64,000 nucleotides of DNA from Mycoplasmatota bacterium. GTDB lineage: Bacteria > Bacillota_I > Bacilli_A > Izemoplasmatales > Hujiaoplasmataceae. Made by a program: the position numbers and the translations under genes. This document shows positions 1 through 6,585 of the stretch, one piece after another. Each line of letters opens with the position of its first letter. Within the stretch, counting starts at the first letter, position 1. The stretch lies in the NCBI GenBank assembly GCA_018622675.1, contig CP076020.1, positions 930,001-994,000 of the forward strand, in the 5' to 3' direction. The notes below the pieces were generated by a model that had not been told where the DNA came from, ran no database searches, and saw only the letters and a list, made by a program, of their open reading frames with translations.

Positions 1-121
1 CAGGGCAAACCCAATCTTCTGGAATGTCTTCAAAAGCAGTTCCAGGTTCAATACCACCATCTGGGTCTCCTATTTCAGGATCATAAATATAACCACATAC
101 ATCGCATACATATTTTTTCAT
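1..121 (-). CDS. Rubredoxin (partial, C-terminus beyond window edge)
   Basis: Reading leftwards from the ATG at 121, 40 codons are visible. They begin [19 protein letters not shown] and continue with [19 protein letters not shown]. This is the rubredoxin fold signature: the first CxxCG iron knuckle (Cys6 and Cys9), the conserved YDPE/GD segment, and the start of the second knuckle (CP). The last cysteine and about 12 residues lie outside the window. Rubredoxins are small one-iron electron carriers of the cytoplasm, often serving oxygen or peroxide detoxification in anaerobes. A strong ribosome site (AAAGGAGG) sits 8 bases before the ATG, and an extended -10 box is at 151-156. The identification is firm. 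Confidence 0.95.
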   Translation of the reverse strand, partial: MKKYVCDVCGYIYDPEIGDPDGGIEPGTAFEDIPEDWVCP

Positions 122-150
122 ATTAATTCCTCCTTTTCTTTCTTAACAAT

Positions 151-156
151 ATTATA
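151..156 (-). promoter_or_regulatory. -10 box for the rubredoxin gene
   Basis: On the minus strand TATAAT is preceded by TGT (extended -10) and a run of ten T. The hexamer 17 bases upstream (TGATTT) is a poor -35. The T run doubles as the U-tract of the terminator of the preceding gene, so one gene ends almost inside the next promoter. Confidence 0.55.
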
Positions 157-159
157 ACA

Positions 160-189
160 AAAAAAAAATATAAAATCATTAAGATTTTA
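160..189 (-). terminator. Rho-independent terminator overlapping the stop codon of the next gene upstream
   Basis: The minus strand reads TAAAATC-TTAAT-GATTTTA and then TA followed by ten T. This is a 7-bp stem with a 5-base loop and a U-tract. The first TAA of the stem is the stop codon of the 187-732 gene. Confidence 0.6.
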
Positions 190-732
190 CATTTTTATTA
201 TATCATTTCTATCTTTTATTTGTTCTTGTCTTTTTATAACCAAATCTTTCATCTTATCTGGCATATCAAGATGCACTTTATAAATATGATAAACATTTAA
301 ATCCGCATATGCCAAAGCATCTATTTCAATACTAGTAGAAACAACTTCATAAACCTGTTCTTCTGCAATCATATACTGATTTGAGTCTTTATTATGAAAG
401 TCACATAGACTTATAGGTTGGATATAGGATTCAAAGTCTTTTTTCCATTGATCAATGACTTCTTTGGGTTCTTGATTGTAAGTTGTAGTTGTTAAAATGT
501 GATATTGATAGGCATGTCTTATTTCTCTAAACAAAGCTCCAATAATTTCTATTTCTGAAACATTGTAGTAATTTTTTTCATTAAATATAATATGATTTTC
601 TTCTTTAATATAAATAGATGTAACACCATCATAGGCTTCTGGCAGTGGCGCTATATCAATATTGCAGGCAGGTCGATTGTGAATCGATGCCATTTTTCTT
701 TCAAATCCTTCTAGTAAATCAATCGGTAGCAT
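187..732 (-). CDS. Hypothetical protein with a degenerate zincin-like helix (REIRHAYQ)
   Basis: A 181-residue soluble protein without signal peptide or membrane segment. Around residues 66-75 it carries FREIRHAYQYH. Many small metallopeptidase-like proteins of low-GC bacteria have HExRHAYQ here; the first histidine is replaced by arginine, so the classic HExxH zinc site is incomplete. A second acidic stretch (EIDALAYAD) could be the remnant of the third-ligand helix. It lies 32 bases downstream of the GNAT gene in the same direction and is probably cotranscribed, with only a weak ribosome site (GGAAAG). The link to metallopeptidases rests only on this motif, and no function is assigned. Confidence 0.6.
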   Translation of the reverse strand: MLPIDLLEGFERKMASIHNRPACNIDIAPLPEAYDGVTSIYIKEENHIIFNEKNYYNVSEIEIIGALFREIRHAYQYHILTTTTYNQEPKEVIDQWKKDFESYIQPISLCDFHNKDSNQYMIAEEQVYEVVSTSIEIDALAYADLNVYHIYKVHLDMPDKMKDLVIKRQEQIKDRNDIIKM

Positions 733-764
733 ATATTTTTAGTACTCACTTTCCTGTCATTTTG

Positions 765-1289
765 TTATTTAATTTTCAGTCTTAAAACGATGGTATTATT
801 TTCAACGCCATGATTAATATCTGAATCCTTGGCATCTATTTCTTTAAACCCAGTTTGTTCATATACTGAAATAATATCTTTATTATCTTTTGTTGTTAAA
901 ATATCTATACTTCTTATCTCTGATGTGATTCTAGCATAGTTTATGACGTGATTAAGAATATGTTCTTCTGTTCCTAAACCTAAATAAGCATTCAATACAT
1001 TAATATCTAAAACAACATTACCTTCAATTGAATCCTTTCGATGATATATACCACCACTTGCAATAATACTCCCACTTACCTTTCCTAGGAATAATTTTGA
1101 TGTCACTTTATTTCTCAATTCATTTAAGTATTCTTCTTGTTCCTCAACCGTTTTATCAACACCAGTATCTTTTAAAACTAGAAAATTAGATTCATTTTTA
1201 ACTTTTTCTAAAAAAGCTAAAAGGTCTTTAGCATCTTTTGATTTAGCTTCTTGAATGTCTAAAACAGTATTATCTTTCAAAAACTTCAT
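765..1289 (-). CDS. GNAT-family N-acetyltransferase
   Basis: The 174-residue length and layout fit the GNAT fold. The N-terminal half has the helix-rich acceptor part. Residues about 90-115 (VLDINVLNAYLGLGTEEHIL) correspond to motif A, the acetyl-CoA pyrophosphate loop, here in the form YLGLGT rather than the usual RGxGxG/A. Near residue 145 IISVYEQTGFKEI matches the motif B pattern (aYe..GF) typical of these enzymes. Substrate unknown. A promoter is placed at 1313-1341, and AAAGGAG precedes the ATG. It probably heads a two-gene unit with the 187-732 gene. Confidence 0.8.
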   Translation of the reverse strand: MKFLKDNTVLDIQEAKSKDAKDLLAFLEKVKNESNFLVLKDTGVDKTVEEQEEYLNELRNKVTSKLFLGKVSGSIIASGGIYHRKDSIEGNVVLDINVLNAYLGLGTEEHILNHVINYARITSEIRSIDILTTKDNKDIISVYEQTGFKEIDAKDSDINHGVENNTIVLRLKIK

Positions 1290-1312
1290 AAACAGCTCCT
1301 TTCACATTCGAT

Positions 1313-1341
1313 ATTATAACTTAAATTACCTATTTAAGCAA
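1313..1341 (-). promoter_or_regulatory. Sigma-A-type promoter for the GNAT gene
   Basis: Minus strand: -35 TTGCTT (1336-1341), 17-base spacer, -10 TATAAT (1313-1318), about 25 bases before the start codon. Confidence 0.6.
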
Positions 1342-1373
1342 CAAAAAATACTAATTAGTATGATGAAAAATAA

Positions 1374-1403
1374 GAAATACCCCGAAATAAATCGAGGTAT
1401 TTC
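1374..1403 (-). terminator. Rho-independent terminator of the sigma/anti-sigma/lipoprotein operon
   Basis: The minus strand forms GAAATACCTCG-(loop)-CGGGGTATTTC with one mismatched pair, then TTATTTTTC. It starts 14 bases after the stop codon of the acidic lipoprotein gene. Confidence 0.7.
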
Positions 1404-1416
1404 CCAAGGGGAATGA

Positions 1417-2604
1417 TTAAACTATTGCATCCTCTGTAGAATCGTTTTCATCTTCATCATCTTCATCATCTTCATCATCTTCATCGTCATCTTCATCGTC
1501 TTCATCGTCATCATCTTCATCACGACCAAACTCATCTTCTATATCATATCTTGACTGTTTTCCTTCTTCTTCAATTTCATATTCATAATATACATTGCCT
1601 AATTCATCTGTATATTCATTTATTTCAATTTCGCCTTCTACACCATTGACTTCATATTCTAATTCATATTCTACTTCGTCATCTTCATTTTCCATTGAAA
1701 ACTCATAATAATTATCGCCATCTAAGATTTCTAATTTATATTCATCTTCTTCAATTTTAATTTCAACTTCTATAATCGACTCTACATTATTAATATTTTT
1801 TATTATTTCAAATTCTGTCTTTTCTTCATCTTCTTCAGACTTGAATTCATAGTTTATAGTAATGGTATCTTCACCATTTTTGGCAAGCAAAGTCATTTCT
1901 TTTTTTATTTCATTGTCATCTTCATCATCTTCATCATCTTCATCATCATTGTATTCATCTATATCTTCGTCTTCATCGTCTTCATCGTCATCACCATCCT
2001 CATCGTCTTCATCATTTAATAAAGTGACACTTAAATTTGTAGTAAATTCTTCTGTTGTTGATTCATCAGTAGTTGGTTCTTCTGTTGTTGGTTCTTCTGT
2101 TGTTGGTTCTTCTGTTGTTGGTTCTTCGAAATCACCAAAATCATCAAGGTTAGAATGAGCAACAATTTCGTATTCAACACCATCAATAATAAATATACCT
2201 GTAATTTCTCTGGTTTGAATATTTACATTATAGTATAGTTTAAATTCATTGTCATTCACACTCATATTTAATAAATAGTCATATTCTTGACGATCTGATT
2301 CTTGGTCTTCTATTTTTGCAAAATTATCAGGTCCATTATCAATAAATGATTTTAATAAAGAAACATACTTATTGACATCTTCTAACTCATTTTCTACGAC
2401 CCCTTGTTTCTCTAATGAAAGTTTTGTTGTTTGTACTTGAGATTCATTTTCTAAACTCAAGAACCCACTTGATAAATAAGATAAGGTAGCAAGTGATTCT
2501 TTAGAAGTCATTTGTTCTAGGTTACTTTCCACAATCGTTCCTGTACAACTTGCAAAACCTATACCTGTTAATATTACTGTTAATAAAGCTATTAATTTTT
2601 TCAT
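1417..2604 (-). CDS. Acidic lipoprotein with Thr-Glu-Pro repeats and an Asp/Glu tail
   Basis: I place the start at the ATG at 2604 (395 residues), because GAGGAGG lies 9 bases before it and a lipoprotein signal follows directly: MKKLIALLTVILTGIGFASC, with lipobox GFASC. A longer reading from 2667 has no ribosome site. Order of parts: lipid-anchored start; a globular region; TTEEP repeats (about residues 160-187); an Asp/Glu stretch; a beta-rich domain with YELEYEVNGVEGEIE and YYEYEIEEEGK; and a C-terminal run of Asp/Glu. The beta domain resembles one in the neighbouring membrane protein (2700-3800), where YNLEYEIDEIEGEG and YRYHIEEDGKEE occupy the same place, so the two are probably paralogues. 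It is the third gene of an ECF sigma operon. Function unknown; metal binding or envelope-stress sensing are guesses. Confidence 0.8.
   Translation of the reverse strand: MKKLIALLTVILTGIGFASCTGTIVESNLEQMTSKESLATLSYLSSGFLSLENESQVQTTKLSLEKQGVVENELEDVNKYVSLLKSFIDNGPDNFAKIEDQESDRQEYDYLLNMSVNDNEFKLYYNVNIQTREITGIFIIDGVEYEIVAHSNLDDFGDFEEPTTEEPTTEEPTTEEPTTDESTTEEFTTNLSVTLLNDEDDEDGDDDEDDEDEDIDEYNDDEDDEDDEDDNEIKKEMTLLAKNGEDTITINYEFKSEEDEEKTEFEIIKNINNVESIIEVEIKIEEDEYKLEILDGDNYYEFSMENEDDEVEYELEYEVNGVEGEIEINEYTDELGNVYYEYEIEEEGKQSRYDIEDEFGRDEDDDDEDDEDDDEDDEDDEDDEDENDSTEDAIV
1441..1530. repeat. TCATCT/TCATCG hexanucleotide tract encoding an Asp/Glu run
   Basis: The plus strand is an imperfect microsatellite of TCATCT and TCATCG units. 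On the minus strand it encodes the Asp-Asp-Glu tail of the lipoprotein. Similar tracts lie at about 1912-2010 and 2715-2830. Such tracts can change length by slippage in steps that keep the frame. Confidence 0.8.
2047..2127. repeat. 15-bp tandem repeat encoding TTEEP
   Basis: The unit GGTTCTTCTGTTGTT (plus strand) recurs four times nearly perfectly, with degenerate units on the left side. It encodes consecutive Thr-Thr-Glu-Glu-Pro units, a flexible spacer. Confidence 0.85.
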
Positions 2605-2699
2605 ATAAAAATCCTCCTCTTTTGTTGTTTCATTCATATATACAACATCCAAGGAGGAAATTCTCAAAAAATATTAAATTATTTTATTTATTTCTACAA

Positions 2700-3800
2700 T
2701 CATTCTATTTCTTCATCTTCTGTATCATCATCTATGTCTTCTTCATTATCGTCTTCATCTTCTTCATCATCTTCATCGTCATCATCTTCATCGTCATCTT
2801 CTTCGTCATCATCACCATCATGTTCTTCATACTCGTAATCTTCCTCTTTACCGTCTTCTTCTATATGATAACGATAAACCAATTGTCCATTGACAATTTC
2901 TTCTACTATGGTGCCTTCACCTTCTATTTCATCAATTTCATATTCAAGGTTATATATCACTTGACTACCAGAAGTATCTTTTGTTAGTTCATATGTATTT
3001 TCTGTTTGCTTATATATTTCTAACATTTCTAATTTTATTTCTTCATTTTCATGACTAATTTTAATTTCTCTTTCCGTAAGGACTTGATTAATATATTCAA
3101 TAATCTTATATTCCTTCTCTATTTCATCTTTTTCAACTTCTGATTCATATTCTATTTTTATATAATTTGAATCAGATCTCGCATTTAATTCAATAGAAAT
3201 ATTTTGTCCATCAATTTTAACTTCACCATCAACTGCAAACTCTAGTCCTTTTATATTTAAAATGCCTTGGACATTCTCTTCTTCCATTGATAATTCAAAT
3301 CTATATTCTTGGCCATCAATCTCATATCTAATTAAATAATCATATGTTTCATTTTCTAATACTGTAATGTCATATTCAATCAAGTCTTCTTCCATTATAG
3401 GTCTTAACATTTGAAAATAATAATCAAATTCATCTGCTTTATTAGCAAAAACAGTTGATAATACTTGATAAGACATTTGTTCAATTGAGCTTCCGAGACT
3501 ATTAACAATAATATTCCCAGTTAAATATGAAGCCTCAACAAGTTTCTTTTGATCGTTTTCACTTAATTCAACAACTGAAGGCGTTTCTATAGGTGAAGTA
3601 CCTGGTGGATGATTCAAAAGCGTTATACCAATGACAACCATAAGTAAAAATGACATGACTGACAAAACAAACTTAAATCTAACTTTTGAAAATATAGATG
3701 TTTTAGTTTCTTGTAATTCTAAATTATCTAAAACATAATTTATGGTCCTTGATTTAGCTTGATTAATCTTATGATCATCTATGTCTCTATTATATTTCAT
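2700..3800 (-). CDS. Membrane anti-sigma-like protein with acidic extracellular domain
   Basis: 366 residues. The N-terminal 43 residues are basic and predicted cytoplasmic. One membrane helix follows (about 45-63, FVLSVMSFLLMVVIGITLL). The long acidic remainder lies outside and ends in an almost pure Asp/Glu tail of about 35 residues. The start codon overlaps the sigma factor stop as ATGA, giving translational coupling. Gene position, coupling and topology are those of an anti-sigma factor, though I see no recognisable zinc-binding or RsgI-type motif. The outer part shares a beta-rich domain with the lipoprotein encoded just downstream. The anti-sigma role is inference from context. Confidence 0.7.
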   Translation of the reverse strand: MKYNRDIDDHKINQAKSRTINYVLDNLELQETKTSIFSKVRFKFVLSVMSFLLMVVIGITLLNHPPGTSPIETPSVVELSENDQKKLVEASYLTGNIIVNSLGSSIEQMSYQVLSTVFANKADEFDYYFQMLRPIMEEDLIEYDITVLENETYDYLIRYEIDGQEYRFELSMEEENVQGILNIKGLEFAVDGEVKIDGQNISIELNARSDSNYIKIEYESEVEKDEIEKEYKIIEYINQVLTEREIKISHENEEIKLEMLEIYKQTENTYELTKDTSGSQVIYNLEYEIDEIEGEGTIVEEIVNGQLVYRYHIEEDGKEEDYEYEEHDGDDDEEDDDEDDDDEDDEEDEDDNEEDIDDDTEDEEIE

Positions 3801-4339
3801 CCTTCACCAACCTCCTTTTTTATTTTTTTAACACTCGATTCAATGGCTTTATAAACAGTTTTTAAAGGTATGCCAGTTGTTCTAGATATTTCTTTTACTG
3901 ACAAATCGGAAAAATAATGTAAAGCCATAATTTCATAATGTTTTGGTTTCAGTACTTTTTCCATTGCTTTTTGAATGATGTTTATTTGTTCATCCTTGAC
4001 TGTCTTTTCTTCTACATCTTCACTAGCTTGATTGATTGAATCATCATATTCATAGGTATACAAGTTTAATTGATTAGATTTTTTCTTAAGAAAATTAATC
4101 GTATGATGATGACTAATCCGATATATCCATGTTCTGAAACTGGCTTTATCTGGATTAAACTTATGTAATTGATTAAAAACCTTTATAAATACTTCTTGTA
4201 ATAAATCTTCTGTTGTTTCATAATTGTTGGTCATGTTGTATATATACTTAAAGAGTTCTTTGTAATATTTATCCATGAGTAATGCATACTCATTTTTATT
4301 ACTAGCAAGTATTTTCTCTATGATTAATGCATCATCCAT
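3797..4339 (-). CDS. ECF-type RNA polymerase sigma factor
   Basis: A group 4 (ECF) sigma factor. Region 2 covers about residues 18-85 (YKELFKYIYNMTNN...TTEDLLQEVFIKVF, then FRTWIYRISHHHTINFLKK); region 4 covers about 125-180 (KPKHYEIMALHYFSDLSVKEI...TGIPLKTVYKAIES). There is no region 3, as usual. I choose the ATG at 4339 (180 residues) because AAGGAG lies 7 bases before it; the ATG at 4345 is only one base from that site. The factor heads a three-gene operon with its presumed membrane regulator and an acidic lipoprotein, the usual layout for envelope-signal sigma factors. No clear ECF-type autoregulatory promoter was found upstream. Confidence 0.92.
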   Translation of the reverse strand: MDDALIIEKILASNKNEYALLMDKYYKELFKYIYNMTNNYETTEDLLQEVFIKVFNQLHKFNPDKASFRTWIYRISHHHTINFLKKKSNQLNLYTYEYDDSINQASEDVEEKTVKDEQINIIQKAMEKVLKPKHYEIMALHYFSDLSVKEISRTTGIPLKTVYKAIESSVKKIKKEVGEG

Positions 4340-4441
4340 AGTCATTCTCCTTATGATTTAATAATTATATTTTAACATATTTGATAAAAGATAACTATTG
4401 ATGAGTCACTTATATATACATTGGTTATCCTCTTTTTTCTC

Positions 4442-4474
4442 AAAAAAAAATAAAAACCTATCAAAGGATAGGCT
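4442..4474 (-). terminator. Rho-independent terminator
   Basis: The minus strand has CCTATC-CTTT-GATAGG followed by a long T-rich run. It lies 14 bases after the stop codon of the 98-residue membrane protein gene. Confidence 0.75.
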
Positions 4475-4488
4475 TTTATGTGTTGATT

Positions 4489-4785
4489 TTATAAAGATAA
4501 AAAGAATTTAATATAGTTTCTACCATATGCAACAAATTTATCAATGCCTATGGCATTTTTAATTAAAATATAAGTTGAAATACAAGCAAAAACAATATAT
4601 CCTACAGGAATTAAAAGTTGTAAATAGATACTTTTCTCTTTTCTTTTAACTTCTTGTTCCTCTTGGATAACCTTACAATCTTCCTCTTCATTACCTCTCA
4701 TTTCATCAACATAATCTGCTCTCCCAACGCCGTAATTTAAAAAATCAATACTAGACTCTCTTACACTTTCTTCTTGTTCAAGCAT
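4489..4785 (-). CDS. Small single-helix membrane protein, unknown function
   Basis: 98 residues: an acidic, charged N-terminal half (about 1-52), then one strong membrane helix (about 54-77, LQLLIPVGYIVFACISTYIL) and a short basic C-terminus. It has its own promoter (4823-4851), a GGGGG ribosome site and its own terminator, so it is a single-gene unit. I recognise no family. Confidence 0.65.
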   Translation of the reverse strand: MLEQEESVRESSIDFLNYGVGRADYVDEMRGNEEEDCKVIQEEQEVKRKEKSIYLQLLIPVGYIVFACISTYILIKNAIGIDKFVAYGRNYIKFFLSL

Positions 4786-4822
4786 ATTTTCCCCCTATTA
4801 AATGATGACTCACATTAAAAAG

Positions 4823-4851
4823 ATTATAACAAAAGATCATATGCTTGTATA
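4823..4851 (-). promoter_or_regulatory. Promoter TATACA-N17-TATAAT
   Basis: Minus strand: TATACA (4846-4851), 17-base spacer ending in TTTTGT, TATAAT (4823-4828) with an extended -10 TG. The same layout stands before the cohesin gene (61134-61162) and a lipoprotein gene (62944-62972). Confidence 0.65.
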
Positions 4852-4940
4852 TAGGTTAACAAATAATTATAAAAATTTATTTTTGAAGATGATTGATACC
4901 TATTTATCATTCTAATCAGTCATCATGGTGTTTGGGAATA

Positions 4941-4964
4941 TAAAAAAGGATCCCTCAGGATCCT
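4941..4964 (-). terminator. Rho-independent terminator
   Basis: The minus strand reads AGGATCC-TGAG-GGATCCT followed by TTTTT, a 7-bp stem. It ends the two-gene membrane protein unit 4992-5973. Confidence 0.85.
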
Positions 4965-4991
4965 AAATATATAGTTTCTTATAAAAGAAAA

Positions 4992-5492
4992 TCATTTAAC
5001 TTGTATTAATATATTTAATAGGGAAGTTAATATTCCACCAATTGAAAATACCATTGCAAATATACCGCCAAGTCCTAGACTAGAACCTTCATAGGTATAA
5101 TTTACAGTTCCCCCAAAGGCAGAAGCTGAACCTTCAGTATAAGCTCCTAAATTAGCAAAAATGACTAATGAGAAAATAAAGGCCGCTAAGATAATGACAT
5201 TAAACATTAATCCAACAAGTGATTTTTCTTTAGATCCCTTACTTAAAACAAATAGTAAAATACCCAAAATAGCTGGAAGAACAAAAGCTAGAAAATTATA
5301 AAAACTAAACTCCACATCTACGCTTGCAAAATCACCTATGGAAGCAACCTCGCCACCAAAGATAGCAGTGAAACCATTCATGATATTGTCTCCTTCTTCT
5401 GTACTTAACACATTAAAGACCATCATTAAAGCTATTAATACAGCAAATACTATTATAAGTACAGGTAAAACATCTTTTAATTTTTTATACAT
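4992..5492 (-). CDS. Four-helix membrane protein, unknown function
   Basis: 166 residues with four predicted membrane segments (about 9-29, 60-84, 94-116 and 140-162) and no catalytic motif I can see. Gly/Ser-rich stretches lie between helices 3 and 4. The gene starts 13 bases after the stop of the DUF2975-like gene, with AAAGGAGG before its ATG, so the two form one unit. It may be a partner of that protein. No family recognised. Confidence 0.65.
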   Translation of the reverse strand: MYKKLKDVLPVLIIVFAVLIALMMVFNVLSTEEGDNIMNGFTAIFGGEVASIGDFASVDVEFSFYNFLAFVLPAILGILLFVLSKGSKEKSLVGLMFNVIILAAFIFSLVIFANLGAYTEGSASAFGGTVNYTYEGSSLGLGGIFAMVFSIGGILTSLLNILIQVK

Positions 5493-5505
5493 TTTTTTCC
5501 TCCTT

Positions 5506-5973
5506 TTATTTTTGTTGGTGTAAGTTATCTTTAATTATATTTTTAATAAGACCACTAAAAACACCAATAGTTAAACTCAATAAAACAAAAAACCCACCAA
5601 ATAAAATTAATCCTGGTGCATCATCCATATTTGCGATGAAATAAATAACTGGTAAATCAATCATGAAAATAATGGATATACAAAAAGCCATATACTTAAT
5701 CTTATTCAAAGATTGTATAGATAGTTGTGATAAAAATTCATTTTTATTGGTATTGATTAAAAGTTTAAATGTTTCAATCAAACTCATAAAATATGGGACA
5801 GCCATCAAATAAAAACTTATCATAATCATAAATAAGTAAGGAACATAGACCGAATCACTTTTACTTCCTTCAACAAACAGTATAGGAAAATAATACAAAC
5901 AAAGGAAAAGCACAGGTAAACTTGCTAATAATGTTGTTGTCTTTAAAAAATAAATATAATATTTTTTCATCAT
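5506..5973 (-). CDS. DUF2975-family membrane protein
   Basis: 155 residues with four membrane segments (about 10-30, 44-65, 94-114 and 121-142). The loop between helices 2 and 3 (FKLLINTNKNEFLSQLSIQ, then LNKIKYMAFC) has the pattern typical of DUF2975 (a Phe-rich helix, a short amphipathic stretch, then LrkIgy). Members are often followed by a small Cro/CI-type regulator; none is present here and a four-helix membrane protein takes that place. Function of the family is unknown. Confidence 0.65.
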   Translation of the reverse strand: MMKKYYIYFLKTTTLLASLPVLFLCLYYFPILFVEGSKSDSVYVPYLFMIMISFYLMAVPYFMSLIETFKLLINTNKNEFLSQLSIQSLNKIKYMAFCISIIFMIDLPVIYFIANMDDAPGLILFGGFFVLLSLTIGVFSGLIKNIIKDNLHQQK

Positions 5974-6056
5974 TCATCCTCGTATCTTTAGTATGCTTTA
6001 GTAAAAATCAATCTTTTAATTTATTATAACATATTCTCTAAAAACAATATCAGTGT

Positions 6057-6437
6057 TTATGAATCTTGTCTCCAAAATGTATGGATATCTTTTTTATCTT
6101 CAATATTATAATCAATGAGTTGTTTGATCAAAGAAAAATCAATTTTTTCTGTCCATGGAATTCTAATAATCATTTTACCGTAGTCATAACCAGCTTTTTC
6201 TATAGCTGATTTAAATACATGAAGTGTCTTTTGTTCAGGAGACATGGCTATATGTTTTTTTGAAACACTAAAACCAATAATATATGTCCCATGATCTGTA
6301 AACATAGGTTGATTCCATTTGATATGACTTTCTAATTGTGGATAATTTAAATTGATCCAGTCAATTAATTTTCTAAATTTATCTTGATGATCTTTTTTGT
6401 CTATTTGATTGATAAAAACATCTATATTTTTAATCAT
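6057..6437 (-). CDS. DUF1801 / YdhG-like (frataxin-like fold) protein
   Basis: 126 residues, cytoplasmic. The segment IKWNQPMFTDHGTYIIGFSV followed by SKKHIAMSPEQ is the core signature of DUF1801/YdhG proteins, and the length is typical. Members have a frataxin-like fold, and the Bacillus subtilis YdhG protein has been linked to iron delivery. A ribosome site (AAAGGGG) stands 8 bases before the ATG. It appears monocistronic. The family call is firm; an iron role in this organism is inference. Confidence 0.85.
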   Translation of the reverse strand: MIKNIDVFINQIDKKDHQDKFRKLIDWINLNYPQLESHIKWNQPMFTDHGTYIIGFSVSKKHIAMSPEQKTLHVFKSAIEKAGYDYGKMIIRIPWTEKIDFSLIKQLIDYNIEDKKDIHTFWRQDS

Positions 6438-6549
6438 TTGAACTTCCCCTTTAGAAAAAACTCTGAATATATATTCTTAGTATATAACAAGACTAAGCTT
6501 AAGAAAAATCATATGGTTTTAATTATTGAAATCAGTAAAATATACAATT

Positions 6550-6578
6550 AAAAAAAGACTTAATAAAAGTCCTTTTTT
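6550..6578 (-). terminator. Terminator of the 34-kb surface/ATPase operon
   Basis: The minus strand forms AAAAAAGGACTT-TTATT-AAGTCTTTTTTT, a 12-bp stem with one G-U pair merging into a T-tract, just after the stop of the DUF2357-like gene at 6586. Confidence 0.75.
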
Positions 6579-6585
6579 AGATAAT

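Noticed and set aside
1862-2158. Plus-strand frame encoding long serine runs opposite the acidic lipoprotein
   Set aside because: It is the complement of the GAT/GAA-rich minus-strand tract (TCATCN read as Ser), has no ribosome site, and the minus frame has a lipoprotein signal and operon context.
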